Below, piece by piece: positions 1 to 8,541 of a stretch of DNA of 64,000 bases. Within the stretch, counting starts at the first letter, position 1. Each line of letters begins with the position of its first letter. Both the position numbers and the translations under genes were made by a program. The stretch is from Mucilaginibacter psychrotolerans (GTDB taxonomy: Bacteria > Bacteroidota > Bacteroidia > Sphingobacteriales > Sphingobacteriaceae). Location: assembly GCF_004519315.1 (NCBI RefSeq), contig NZ_SOZE01000001.1:1-64000 (forward strand), in the 5' to 3' direction. The notes under the pieces are model-generated. The model searched no databases, was not told where the DNA came from, and saw nothing but the letters and a program-made list of their open reading frames with translations.

Positions 1-110
1 TCAAAAAAGAAAAAAATATGAGCGCAAAAATACATAGTTTGCCTTTATGGCAAACTACGCCCTGTTTAATTTACAAAAATTAAAAAGATTTTTAACCCAT
101 TACCCTTAAG

Positions 111-189
111 TTGACGGCTATGCCTCTCAAGAGGGGAGTCAAAGAAGCTATGAGCTATGAGATACGCTATCGCTAATCTCGCGATAGCG
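111..189. repeat. two small palindromes in the left intergenic region
   Basis: The 296 bases before the first gene hold no convincing gene. They contain an imperfect palindrome at 111-143 (TTGAC/GTCAA ends around CCTCT/AGAGG) and a perfect 9-bp stem at 165-173/181-189 (CGCTATCGC and its complement, 7-nt loop). The first resembles the CCCCTCT-type intergenic palindromes elsewhere in the window. Neither has a T tract, so neither is called a terminator. Confidence 0.4.
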
Positions 190-260
190 AAACCTTGCTC
201 TTGTGTCAAAAAAAATGAATGTGAGGGTAAAACATAGCGCATTTCTTACGGTGGTTTTAA

Positions 261-268
261 TTACTTTG
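261..268 (+). promoter_or_regulatory. candidate -7 element for the mannosidase gene
   Basis: TTACTTTG differs by one base from the Bacteroidota -7 consensus TAnnTTTG and lies 29 bases before the GH125 start codon. No clear -33 TTG is visible, so this is a weak call. Confidence 0.3.
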
Positions 269-296
269 CACAACGATTATTACCGTTACACAACAT

Positions 297-1709
297 ATGA
301 AAAGAAGGCAATTTTTAGGCAGCACGGCTTTGCTGGGAGCAGGCGTATTCATGAACAAGCTATCCTTTGCGGCCGAGGCTTACCCCGTAGTGCGGGTACC
401 TGCAGCGCAACGCAAATTTACCAGCAAGGCGGTAGAAGCGGCGATAAAGGAATTTAAGGCAAAAGTGAAGAACCCCGAGCTGGGCTGGCTGTTCGAGAAC
501 TGTTTCCCCAATACGCTGGATACTACAGTAACCTATAAAACCATTAGCGGAAGGCCCGATACCTACGTAATAACAGGCGACATTGATGCCATGTGGCTGC
601 GCGATAGCAGCGCTCAGGTTTGGCCCTATATTGCTTTTATTAACAAGGATGCCGAGCTGAAAAGCCTGGTAGCAGGCGTTATCAACCGCCAGACTACCTG
701 TATACTGCGCGACCCATACGCCAACGCTTTTTACGACGACCCCAACAAGGTAGGCGAATGGAAAGATGACGTAACCAAAATGAAACCCGGTCTGCACGAA
801 CGTAAATGGGAGATTGATTCGCTTTGTTACCCTATCCGTTTAGCGTATAAATACTGGAAACTTACCGGCGATACCTCTCCATTCGATGCCAACTGGAAGC
901 TAGCCATCCAAAACACGCTGAAGACTTTTAAAGAACAGCAACGCAAGGATAACGATGGACCCTATTCGTTCCAGCGTAACACTTCCTGGGCTACAGATGG
1001 CGTGCCGATGAATGGTTACGGCTACCCCGTAAAGCCTGTTGGGCTTATCTGCTCTTCCTTCCGCCCAAGCGATGATGCTACGGTTTATTCTTACCTTATT
1101 CCGTCGAACTTTTTTGCAGTGGTTAGCCTGAAGCAGTCTTCAGAAATGGTGAAGACCATATTGAAAGACGAAGCACTTTCGGCTGAATTACTGGCCCTGG
1201 CAAACGAAGTGGATGCAGCCCTAAAGGTGCATGCCGTAATAGATACCCCGCAATACGGTAAAGTTTACGCTTACGAGGTAAACGGTTTCGGCAGCTTTAA
1301 CCTGATGGACGATGCTAATGTGCCGAGTCTGTTGGCTATGCCTTATTTAAACGCGATAGAGAATACCGACCCGGTTTATATCAATACCCGCAAAATGCTC
1401 TGGTCGCTCAATAATCCGTTCTTCTTCAAAGGCGCAGCAGGCGAAGGTATTGGCGGCCCGCACGCCGGCAAGGATATGATATGGCCGATAAGCATTACCG
1501 TACTGGCATTAACCAGCAGCGATGATGCCGAGATAAAAGCAGCTATAGAGCAATTGCGCAAAACGCACGGCGGCACGGGCTTTATGCACGAATCATTTAA
1601 TAAAGACGACGCAAAGAAATTCACCCGTAAATGGTTTGCCTGGGCCAACACCTTATTTGGTGAGCTGCTTTGGGAAACTTACACAACCAAGCCCCAGTTA
1701 TTGGCTTAA
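297..1709 (+). CDS. GH125 exo-alpha-1,6-mannosidase, exported
   Basis: A 470-residue glycoside hydrolase of family 125 (formerly DUF1237). Known members remove terminal alpha-1,6-linked mannose by an inverting mechanism. The N-terminus (MKRRQFLGS, a hydrophobic stretch, then SFAAEA) looks like a twin-arginine-style export signal. Family landmarks are visible: the MWLRDSSAQVWPY block near residues 99-111, the SFRPSDDA block with an acidic pair near residue 260, and GGPHAGKDMIWPI near 393. Length is normal for the family. The gene lies just upstream of a GH76 gene in the same direction, and the two together fit secreted alpha-mannan degradation. No SusC/SusD pair or regulator for a complete polysaccharide utilisation locus lies on the visible left side. 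Confidence 0.9.
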   Translation: MKRRQFLGSTALLGAGVFMNKLSFAAEAYPVVRVPAAQRKFTSKAVEAAIKEFKAKVKNPELGWLFENCFPNTLDTTVTYKTISGRPDTYVITGDIDAMWLRDSSAQVWPYIAFINKDAELKSLVAGVINRQTTCILRDPYANAFYDDPNKVGEWKDDVTKMKPGLHERKWEIDSLCYPIRLAYKYWKLTGDTSPFDANWKLAIQNTLKTFKEQQRKDNDGPYSFQRNTSWATDGVPMNGYGYPVKPVGLICSSFRPSDDATVYSYLIPSNFFAVVSLKQSSEMVKTILKDEALSAELLALANEVDAALKVHAVIDTPQYGKVYAYEVNGFGSFNLMDDANVPSLLAMPYLNAIENTDPVYINTRKMLWSLNNPFFFKGAAGEGIGGPHAGKDMIWPISITVLALTSSDDAEIKAAIEQLRKTHGGTGFMHESFNKDDAKKFTRKWFAWANTLFGELLWETYTTKPQLLA

Positions 1710-1726
1710 CAATTAGAAACATACCT

Positions 1727-2953
1727 ATGAAAAAAATATCATTATTAATGGTACTTGGCTGCGCCATGGCCTTTAGTGCGGTAGCCTTATCATCATTTAG
1801 GGCTGCGTCGCGAGTTGACTCACCCCGGGTACGCTACGCTGCCCGACCCTCTCTACCTACGGTAAAGAGGGTTAGGAGCACTACAACCACCATGTCTCCC
1901 CCTCTTTCCGCAGGAGAGAGGGGGCGGGGGGTGAGTCGAATAGCGCAGGCTCCCAACTACCGCGAGCGCATCAGCTTTATCCATAAAAACATCTATCAAA
2001 CTTTTTACGATAAAGGCGCAAACCTGTATCTCGAAACCAATAATGTCGAAGCCAACAAAGGAAACCACTCTTTTCTGTGGCCCTTAACTGCGTTGTTGCA
2101 AGCCGCTAACGAGCTGGAGGCACTGGAACCGGGCAAAGAATACATTGCCCCGGTAATGAAAGCGATACAGCAATATTACTCCGACAGAGCACCATCTCCC
2201 GCATACCAGGCCATGGTGGTAAAGGAAAAGGTAGATGCCCGCTTTTACGATGATAACGAATGGATAGCTATTGCGCTGATGGATGCTTATGCACGCACCC
2301 ATAAAAAGGAATATTTGGAGACCTCTAAACTGATTTACCGTTTCCTACTTACCGGGCGCGACCAGGTTGCCGGTGGTGGCTTTTATTGGGAGGAAGGGAA
2401 TTTAAAAGGAAAGAATACCTGCTCCAATGGTCCGGGCGTGTTGGTAGCCCTACGCCTTTACCAGGCCACTAAGGACAAGGCTTATTTAGATACCGCCATA
2501 TCCGTTTACAATTGGACGAAGAAGAACCTGTTATCGCCAAAGGGTGTTTATTATGATAACATCAGGCTGCCTTCGCTCAAAATTGATTCTGCGCTTTATA
2601 CCTACAATGCCGGCACGATGCTGCAGTCGGGCGTTATCCTGTACAACATCACCCACGAAAAAAAATACCTGACCGATGCAGTGAACGTAGCCAACGGTGC
2701 CGAGAAGGTTTTCTTCCGCAATGGCAAATTACCCGGCAACTATTGGTTCAACGCCGTGTTGGTAAGAGGCTATATCGAACTGTACAAAGTGGAGAAAAAT
2801 AAAGCGCGGCTGAACTTCATTATCGCCGATGCAGAACACGTTTGGAATAACGAAAAAGACACGCAAAACTTGTTGGGCAAGCAAAAGATAAAAAGCCTGA
2901 TAGACCAATCGGCTATGCTGGAGACTTATGCAAGGCTAGCAGTGTTAAAGTAG
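1727..2953 (+). CDS. GH76 alpha-1,6-mannanase with an inserted palindromic repeat
   Basis: A 408-residue family 76 glycoside hydrolase, expected to cut alpha-1,6-mannan backbones internally. The start is the ATG at 1727, which gives a signal peptide (MKKISLLMVLG and a hydrophobic core); an upstream in-frame start would overlap the GH125 gene and bury the signal. The catalytic aspartate pair is likely D175-D176 (FYDDNEW). The domain occupies residues ~76-408. Residues ~30-72 are unlike the family, rich in Arg, Ser, Thr and Pro, and encoded by a 121-bp palindromic repeat that stays in frame. It falls in the linker between signal peptide and enzyme, so activity may be kept. It is 17 bp after GH125, so probably co-transcribed. 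Confidence 0.88.
   Translation: MKKISLLMVLGCAMAFSAVALSSFRAASRVDSPRVRYAARPSLPTVKRVRSTTTTMSPPLSAGERGRGVSRIAQAPNYRERISFIHKNIYQTFYDKGANLYLETNNVEANKGNHSFLWPLTALLQAANELEALEPGKEYIAPVMKAIQQYYSDRAPSPAYQAMVVKEKVDARFYDDNEWIAIALMDAYARTHKKEYLETSKLIYRFLLTGRDQVAGGGFYWEEGNLKGKNTCSNGPGVLVALRLYQATKDKAYLDTAISVYNWTKKNLLSPKGVYYDNIRLPSLKIDSALYTYNAGTMLQSGVILYNITHEKKYLTDAVNVANGAEKVFFRNGKLPGNYWFNAVLVRGYIELYKVEKNKARLNFIIADAEHVWNNEKDTQNLLGKQKIKSLIDQSAMLETYARLAVLK
1817..1937. repeat. 121-bp palindromic element inside the GH76 gene
   Basis: The ends are a perfect 10-bp inverted repeat, GACTCACCCC at 1817-1826 and GGGGTGAGTC at 1928-1937. Between them lie two hairpins: CCCTCTCTACC/GGTAAAGAGGG (10 of 11 paired) and CCCCCTCTTTCC/GGAGAGAGGGGG (11 of 12). 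This is the structure of a small non-autonomous repeat (MITE-like). Here it sits within a coding frame and reads through without a stop. Confidence 0.8.
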
Positions 2954-2979
2954 GAGAAAATTACTTGTTGAATGGTTGT

Positions 2980-3011
2980 AATGCCCTGGTTGAATGGCCG
3001 GGGCATTTTTT
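2980..3011 (+). terminator. rho-independent terminator after the mannan genes
   Basis: AATGCCC at 2980-2986 pairs with GGGCATT at 3001-3007, followed by a T run. It lies 26 bases after the GH76 stop and before the oppositely oriented antitoxin gene. Confidence 0.7.
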
Positions 3012-3026
3012 AAAGATATTTGGACC

Positions 3027-3479
3027 TTAACTTTTAACGGCTTCCAGCTTTTTGGTAGTATTCATCACGCTGGCATTACGCAAATGAGCATTAACGGGGG
3101 ATATCAGTTTATAGGGGCGGTTAAAAGCTTCCTGCTTTACTTTAAAATAATCAGCCAATTTTCGGATAACTTCTTTTGAGAGTCCTTTTTTATAATGCAG
3201 GATATCCGATACATAACCCTTGCTAATGCCTAATATCATAACCATATCCTGAGGTATTAACTGGTGGTCGTCCATTAATGAGCGTAGCAATTTAATTGGG
3301 TCGGTTTCCGCAAATGAGTTATGCTCTTCATCGTACTTTTCTATTAATAATGTTAACAAATCCACTTCATCCTGGAGCGTTTCTACTTTCTCCTGCGTCA
3401 ATAGAACTTCCAGTTGATCGCAATAATCCTTGTACTGGCTCTCGTTTTTAATAATAGTGTATTTTATTGCCGCTTCCAT
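3027..3479 (-). CDS. higA: HigA-like antitoxin, XRE-type HTH
   Basis: A 150-residue protein with an acidic helical N-terminal half and a C-terminal Cro/C1-type helix-turn-helix (about residues 75-130: DMVMILGISKGYVSDILHYK, then KEVIRKLADYF). This matches HigA-type antitoxins of the larger Bacteroidota kind, which neutralise a HigB RNase and repress the operon. Its ATG follows the stop codon of the toxin gene directly, so the order is toxin first, as is typical of higBA. The C-terminal tail after the HTH (NRPYKLISPVNAHLRNA) resembles the extension often present in this group. Confidence 0.85.
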   Translation of the reverse strand: MEAAIKYTIIKNESQYKDYCDQLEVLLTQEKVETLQDEVDLLTLLIEKYDEEHNSFAETDPIKLLRSLMDDHQLIPQDMVMILGISKGYVSDILHYKKGLSKEVIRKLADYFKVKQEAFNRPYKLISPVNAHLRNASVMNTTKKLEAVKS

Positions 3480-3812
3480 TTAGTAGAGATTAATCGTGTA
3501 CTGATTTCCTAGTTTACAAACCTTATCGTATTCAGCGTGTGTTCCTATCCAGCAAACAAAAAGATGAACTTGTTTTGCCCCGAAAATAAATTTACAAATC
3601 ATCCTGTAATTGTTCCCACCAATATCAAAAACAATCCGGCTGCTGCTTTTGCCTAAAATATCAGCGGTGTTGAATGTGTATTTTATATCGCCCGGCTCTT
3701 CCCAATCGGCAAACTTTAGTTTCTCAAGCCAATCCTCCAAAGAAGTTCTACTTCTCGGATGCTGGGCCGCGAAATTTTCTAACGTTTGTTTTTTGATAAG
3801 GTGGACTTTCAT
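3480..3812 (-). CDS. higB: HigB-family mRNA interferase toxin
   Basis: A 110-residue RelE-superfamily toxin of the HigB type. Visible family landmarks are the N-terminal strand MKVHLIKKQTLENFA, the WLEKLKFADWEEPGDIK block, and the strands SRIVFDIGGNNYRMICKF and HLFVCWIGTHAEYDKV. Such proteins cut mRNA in the translating ribosome. The gene is complete and directly abuts the downstream antitoxin gene. A palindrome 22-46 bp upstream of the start could be the operator bound by HigA. Confidence 0.85.
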   Translation of the reverse strand: MKVHLIKKQTLENFAAQHPRSRTSLEDWLEKLKFADWEEPGDIKYTFNTADILGKSSSRIVFDIGGNNYRMICKFIFGAKQVHLFVCWIGTHAEYDKVCKLGNQYTINLY

Positions 3813-3833
3813 TCCTTAAACAAATATAATCAG

Positions 3834-3858
3834 AAAGGTTCACAAAAAGAGAACCTTT
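3834..3858 (-). promoter_or_regulatory. palindrome upstream of higBA, candidate operator
   Basis: AAAGGTTC at 3834-3841 and GAACCTTT at 3851-3858 form a perfect 8-bp inverted repeat with a 9-base AT-rich centre. It ends at the stop codon of the sulfatase gene and lies 22 bases before the higB start. HigA-type repressors use spaced palindromes of this kind. It could also act as a weak terminator for the sulfatase gene, but there is no T tract directly after the stem. Confidence 0.45.
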
Positions 3859-5723
3859 TAAAACTTCATATACTCTGTAAACACTTCCTGTAAAAAGGCC
3901 TTCCCTAAAAGCAATGTTTCATCCGTCTCCGCTTTAGGTGCCGCGGGGTTTTTGATGTAATTTACGCGTTGGCCCGCGTTGTCGTAAGATACGGCTTGAT
4001 TGGGCGTCATAAAGCCCATACCGTTATCCCAGTCGAAAAATGCAAACTCCTTGCTGTAAGGGTTCAGCAGGTTTTTAGACCATTTGAACTCTTTGTGCGG
4101 CAGGCCCATTTGGGTTAGCAGGGTAGTTGCAATATCCACCTGGTTACCCAGTTTGGTAATATGCTTGCCACGGTATTCGGGTTTTATAGCATCGCCAAAA
4201 AATAGTAAGGGGATGTGGTATTTGCGCGGCTCGTAAGGTTCAGAATGGTTTAGGGGCAGGCGGTGGCCATGGTCGGCAACCAAAATGAACAGGGTGTTTT
4301 TATACCAGGGCTGTTTCTTTGCTTCATCAAAATATTCTTTCAAACTAGCATCGGTATAATAAGCCGTGCTGCGGAATTTGTTGGGCAGATCCTCGCCGGG
4401 GAAGTGCGGTTGGGTAGGCACTTCAAAAGGTTCGTGGTTGCTAAGCGTTTGTATATAGCTAAAGAATGGCTCTTTTTGTTGGCTGAGGTATATTACATTG
4501 CGTTTCAGTACGATATCGTCATGCGCACCCCATTTGGAGTTCATCTCCTTTTCGTCAAAGCTGAATTTATCAATCATGCCATCGATATTATGGCTCAGCA
4601 GATAGGCTTTAAAATTCATGAAATTGGCATCTCCACCGTAAAAATAGGAGGTGTGATAGCCATGGTTGATCAGTGAGTTGCTGATCGCCGGAAGGTGTTC
4701 CTGCTTGGAGTTGTCGATAACCATGGTGCGCGAGGCCTGCGAAGGGAAGGCGCTTAAAATAGCCACAATGCCCTTATCGGTGCGGTCGCTGGCAGCATAA
4801 ATGCTATCGAACAATACGCCGTTTTTGATGAAGTCTTCAAAGTTTGGTGCATCGCCTTTTTCGCCGCCGAGTGATTGGATAACATCTGCAGTAAAGCTTT
4901 CCAGTTGTATAATCACCACGTTGGGGCGCGGAGTAGTCAGGATATTGATCGTGGTATCCTTATTCACCGCATACATGCTATCTACCAGGGCGGTAGCGCG
5001 GGCAGCGGGCATAAAAAGATAGGGATTATCCTGCGTTTTTACGCTCTCGAAAGTGTTTTGCATCAGGTTCCACTCGGTATTCAATGCCCCCTGGTTAAGG
5101 ATGGGCCTGTCGGAAAAGTAAACCGTGCTTTGGCTCATGGGCACTAATTGCAGGCCACTGCGCACGATTACAAAGTTTACGCCGAACAACAACAGGAAGA
5201 TAAGTGGTTTGGTCCATAGGGGCACCTTTGGTTTCCTGAAATTATAGTCGATAATAAAATGAGAGAGCAGGATGCCAACGGTAAGTAGCACCGCGCCAAT
5301 GGACAAGCTGATGCCGATAGGCGAGGAGCCGGTAGATGCCATGGCCTCCGACGGAGAATTATACACGTTTGCAAAAACCCTGAAGTTCACCTTGGTGCCC
5401 CATTCGCGGAAGATGTTGAAGTTGAGGATAGCGATGAAGCAGACCAAAAAAAGCATGAAGTAAACGTATCCGCAGAGCCAAATGGGTTTGATGTGGTATT
5501 TGGTAAACCAGTTAAACCCGAACACCAATAGGGGGATCAACGCGATATACCCGGCCATAGAGGCATCCATGCGGGCACCGTAAATGAAAGTCTGGATGAT
5601 ATCCCATGCCGTGCTGCCCTCAAATTTCTCATGGAAGTAAACCTCGAATACCGCCCGGGTAATAAAGGCGAATACAATCCAAAAAATCAGGAATCGGCAG
5701 AAACTAAAAACGGTTTTTAACAT
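3858..5723 (-). CDS. LTA synthase-family sulfatase, membrane phosphoglycerol transferase-like
   Basis: A 621-residue inner-membrane protein. Residues ~1-200 carry about five membrane helices. Residues ~265-560 form a periplasmic sulfatase/alkaline-phosphatase domain. Metal and nucleophile residues of the LtaS/MdoB group can be placed: E275 (IIQLESF), T315 (SDRTDKG), and D484-H485 (VADHGHRLP). Relatives move phosphoglycerol or phosphoethanolamine head groups onto polymers or glycans. Bacteroidota do not make classical lipoteichoic acid, so the substrate here is unknown. It is a single-gene unit; its stop lies within the palindrome before higBA. Confidence 0.82.
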   Translation of the reverse strand: MLKTVFSFCRFLIFWIVFAFITRAVFEVYFHEKFEGSTAWDIIQTFIYGARMDASMAGYIALIPLLVFGFNWFTKYHIKPIWLCGYVYFMLFLVCFIAILNFNIFREWGTKVNFRVFANVYNSPSEAMASTGSSPIGISLSIGAVLLTVGILLSHFIIDYNFRKPKVPLWTKPLIFLLLFGVNFVIVRSGLQLVPMSQSTVYFSDRPILNQGALNTEWNLMQNTFESVKTQDNPYLFMPAARATALVDSMYAVNKDTTINILTTPRPNVVIIQLESFTADVIQSLGGEKGDAPNFEDFIKNGVLFDSIYAASDRTDKGIVAILSAFPSQASRTMVIDNSKQEHLPAISNSLINHGYHTSYFYGGDANFMNFKAYLLSHNIDGMIDKFSFDEKEMNSKWGAHDDIVLKRNVIYLSQQKEPFFSYIQTLSNHEPFEVPTQPHFPGEDLPNKFRSTAYYTDASLKEYFDEAKKQPWYKNTLFILVADHGHRLPLNHSEPYEPRKYHIPLLFFGDAIKPEYRGKHITKLGNQVDIATTLLTQMGLPHKEFKWSKNLLNPYSKEFAFFDWDNGMGFMTPNQAVSYDNAGQRVNYIKNPAAPKAETDETLLLGKAFLQEVFTEYMKF

Positions 5724-5801
5724 CGGGCCTCAAAAATAGTTATTTAAAGCGGATGTTAAAAAACCGTTAAGTTAACGCCAGGTCAAATCGCACCTGATTC
5801 T

Positions 5802-6191
5802 TCAGCAGGCACATTTAATGGCCAGGCCGGCACTTGCCTGCGTGCCCTCGGTTTCGTAACCGTCGAACTTCCACCACTCTATACCGCCAACCAACTCTCT
5901 TACGTTGAATCCCAGCTTCGCCAGGTTCAACGCTCCACGCGTAGATGCATTGCAACCGATGCCGTCGCAATAAGTGATATATAATTTTGTTTTATCGAAG
6001 CCTTCGGTGGTGTCTGCACTCATTTCGCGGTGTGGCAGGTTGATGGCTCCGGGGATGCGTTCGCGCTCGTAGGCGAAGCTTTTGCGGGCATCGATTACGA
6101 CGACTGGCTGCCCGACCTCCAGGGCATCGAAAAGGTCTGATGGGTCCATCTCGTAAGCTAATTTGTTTTGATAGTGGTCAATTGCTGTCAT
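5802..6191 (-). CDS. rhodanese-like sulfurtransferase
   Basis: A 129-residue single-domain rhodanese. The ATG at 6191 is preferred over one 24 bases upstream because the domain begins right after it. The active-site loop is C75-D-G-I-G-C80, with C75 the expected persulfide-forming cysteine. VVIDAR near 31-36 and the IPGAINLPH block near 46-54 are typical. The last three residues are C-A-C, an unusual extra cysteine pair. The gene is divergent from a LysR regulator 124 bp away, which may control it. Confidence 0.85.
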   Translation of the reverse strand: MTAIDHYQNKLAYEMDPSDLFDALEVGQPVVVIDARKSFAYERERIPGAINLPHREMSADTTEGFDKTKLYITYCDGIGCNASTRGALNLAKLGFNVRELVGGIEWWKFDGYETEGTQASAGLAIKCAC

Positions 6192-6315
6192 GTTTCCTTT
6201 GTTTTGATGATTCAAAAGTAGTGCGGCGCGGCGATGTATTTGTATGAGGATTGGCGCAAGTGCACATGAGCAATCCGCATGTTTGATATGCCCCGCAAAT
6301 GGGTAACTTTACTCT

Positions 6316-7203
6316 ATGGACGTGAGGCATCTTAAACTGATAAAAACCATTGCCGATGAAAAGGGCATCAGCAAATCCTTGCCAAAATTATTCCTTACGC
6401 AGTCGGCGGTGAGCCACCAGCTTAAGGATATAGAGGAGCGCATGGGGGTAAAAATATTTTATCGTACCAAAAATCAATGGATACTGACTGATGAGGGTAG
6501 GATTTTGTACGATACCGCCACGCGTGTTTTAGACGAGATAGAACAAGCCAACGCCAAACTGAACGACCTGCGCATGGGCCACACCGGCGATATCCGCATC
6601 AGCACAGAATGCTACACCAGCTACCATTGGCTGCCCGCTTTTATGGTGAAGATGAAACTACTTTATCCACGGCTTAACGTAAAGATTGTAATGGAGGCCA
6701 CGCACCGGCCCTTGCAAAAACTGCTGGATAACGAGCTGGACGTAGGCATCACTTCCGACCCGCTCAACGATAAGAGTATTCGCTATATCGAACTGTTTAA
6801 AGACGAGGTAATGGCGGTTGTGCCCGCCGGGCATACTTTAAGTTCAAAAAAACACCTTACTGCGGAAGACATAGCCAAAGAAGTTTTGATCATCCATTCC
6901 TACCCGCTGGAAACGGTTACCGTGTATCAGCATTTTTTAAAGGAGGCAAAAGTGCAGCCCGGTGAAATCATGGCTATCCCGCTAACCGAAGTTGCCCTGG
7001 AAATGGTAAAGGCCGGCATGGGTATCATGACCATGCCCGTTTGGGCGTTGAAGCCCTTTGCCACATCTGATGCTTTCAATTTGGTGCGCATCGGCAGCAA
7101 GGGGCTTATCCGCACCCATTATGCCGCCATACGGCACGAGGACAGCCACAAAAAACATATACTCGAGTTTATAGATAACGTGAAACAGGAATTGATAAAG
7201 TAA
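6316..7203 (+). CDS. LysR-family transcriptional regulator
   Basis: A 295-residue LysR-type regulator: N-terminal winged HTH (residues ~1-60, with LTQSAVSHQLKDIE as the recognition region) and a substrate-binding domain from ~90. The effector domain resembles the MetR/CysB-like branch (ISTECYTSYHWLPAFM), which tends to sense amino-acid or sulfur metabolites; this is a weak inference. It is divergent from the rhodanese gene, the usual arrangement for a LysR target. A TAACTTTA box lies only 5 bases before the ATG, so the mRNA could be nearly leaderless. It is followed 2 bp later by a GNAT gene. Confidence 0.88.
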   Translation: MDVRHLKLIKTIADEKGISKSLPKLFLTQSAVSHQLKDIEERMGVKIFYRTKNQWILTDEGRILYDTATRVLDEIEQANAKLNDLRMGHTGDIRISTECYTSYHWLPAFMVKMKLLYPRLNVKIVMEATHRPLQKLLDNELDVGITSDPLNDKSIRYIELFKDEVMAVVPAGHTLSSKKHLTAEDIAKEVLIIHSYPLETVTVYQHFLKEAKVQPGEIMAIPLTEVALEMVKAGMGIMTMPVWALKPFATSDAFNLVRIGSKGLIRTHYAAIRHEDSHKKHILEFIDNVKQELIK

Positions 7204-7205
7204 TC

Positions 7206-7676
7206 ATGGAATACAAAATACGCGAAGCACAACCTACGGACATACCCCAACTGATGCCTTTGATAGCCGCCCATGCCGAGTATGAAAAGGCTGCTTTTAA
7301 GCCGGATGGGAAAGCCGAACGGCTGGCCGAAGCCCTGTTCGTAAGCAAACGCCTGCATGGCTTGGTCGTTAAGCAAGGCGGCGAGCTTATCGGCTACGCC
7401 ACCTACACCTATGATTATGCTACCTGGGATGCTGCCGAGTTTATGTACCTCGATTGCCTTTTCCTGGTAGAGGAAGCCAGGGGGCAAAAAATAGGCGAGC
7501 AAATCATCAACCTGCTAAAAGATATTGCCACAGCACGCGGCTGCATCAATATACAATGGCAAACCCCCGATTTTAACGAACCGGCGATTCGTTTTTACAA
7601 AAGGAATATGGCTAAAGGATTGAATAAGGTAAGGTTCACGCTGAACCTTGGAGAATCTAAAACAATAATCGGCTAA
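7206..7676 (+). CDS. GNAT-family N-acetyltransferase, diamine acetyltransferase-like
   Basis: A 156-residue acetyltransferase of the GNAT fold. It starts 2 bases after the LysR stop, so both are probably on one transcript. The acetyl-CoA loop is EEARGQKIGEQIINLLKD (around residues 92-109). The strand before it (EFMYLDCLFLVEE) and the later NEPAIRFYKRN block resemble spermidine/spermine or thialysine acetyltransferases. The true substrate cannot be told from sequence. Confidence 0.82.
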   Translation: MEYKIREAQPTDIPQLMPLIAAHAEYEKAAFKPDGKAERLAEALFVSKRLHGLVVKQGGELIGYATYTYDYATWDAAEFMYLDCLFLVEEARGQKIGEQIINLLKDIATARGCINIQWQTPDFNEPAIRFYKRNMAKGLNKVRFTLNLGESKTIIG

Positions 7677-7727
7677 AAAACAGTTAAGATGAAGGCTTGT
7701 TTAAAAAAATAACGTTTTAACTGATAA

Positions 7728-8453
7728 CTACTCCCATCTATCAAAGAAGCCCTTGCCACTCACCCTGTAGTCACCCGAACTGTATCCAAATCTAAGTACT
7801 ATTGCAATAACAAAAGCAATTAAAGAAGAAATACTTACATACCAATCTATCTGACTGAAGCCTTCTCTTGATTTAATTAATTCATAATTTTGCGCATATT
7901 GTATCAATAGCGCTATCCAAACACCGGTAACCGTTAGCGCAATTACCTCATTTAGTTTAGAAACTGAATAAAATCTTCTTCCCGAATAATAGACTGTTTT
8001 ATAGATAGGGCCGGAAATATAATTTTCGAGCCTGTCAACATGAGCCTCCCAATTTTGCTGCCACACCTTGCTGCCTAGTAAAACTAAATACCATGTAATG
8101 GAAAACAATAAACCCAACAACAACAGATATAAATCTAAATGTAGCTTAATCGCTTTTTCTGGATGTGCACTGGTTAAAAGCGAAAAATAAGCTCCAAATA
8201 TCAGCACAATAAATCCCCAGAAATAAGCGGCCCGTGTCCAAAGTTTATTTATTTCAAAATCTCTATTTTCCCATGCTTTCAAATAAGCTCTTTCTAATAA
8301 TTTCTCATTTTCAACAGGCTTTCCAACATCCTCAATTTTAATTCCAAACCTCTTGTAATATTCAGCATCTGACAGCGGTGTGTAGTCTATTTGCTTTAGA
8401 TAAAACGTGCCAAAGATTTTTATAAAGAAATCTTTGGCCCAATTAATTTTCAT
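7728..8453 (-). CDS. RipA-like multi-spanning membrane protein
   Basis: A 241-residue protein with four likely membrane helices (about 75-95, 110-130, 172-190 and 210-225). The N-terminal cytoplasmic region contains LKAWENRDFEINKLWTRAAY, followed by FWGFIVLIFGAYFSL. This block resembles the RipA-family octameric membrane proteins of unknown mechanism. The gene is more AT-rich than its neighbours and stands alone. The family name is a recollection from pattern and is held loosely. Confidence 0.5.
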   Translation of the reverse strand: MKINWAKDFFIKIFGTFYLKQIDYTPLSDAEYYKRFGIKIEDVGKPVENEKLLERAYLKAWENRDFEINKLWTRAAYFWGFIVLIFGAYFSLLTSAHPEKAIKLHLDLYLLLLGLLFSITWYLVLLGSKVWQQNWEAHVDRLENYISGPIYKTVYYSGRRFYSVSKLNEVIALTVTGVWIALLIQYAQNYELIKSREGFSQIDWYVSISSLIAFVIAIVLRFGYSSGDYRVSGKGFFDRWE

Positions 8454-8541
8454 GAATTTTCTCGGATTAAATGTTGTGTACTTGCTTTTTTAAAGATAAT
8501 ACAACAATTAGTATTTCGAAGGGGGTAAAGATTGAAAATAA

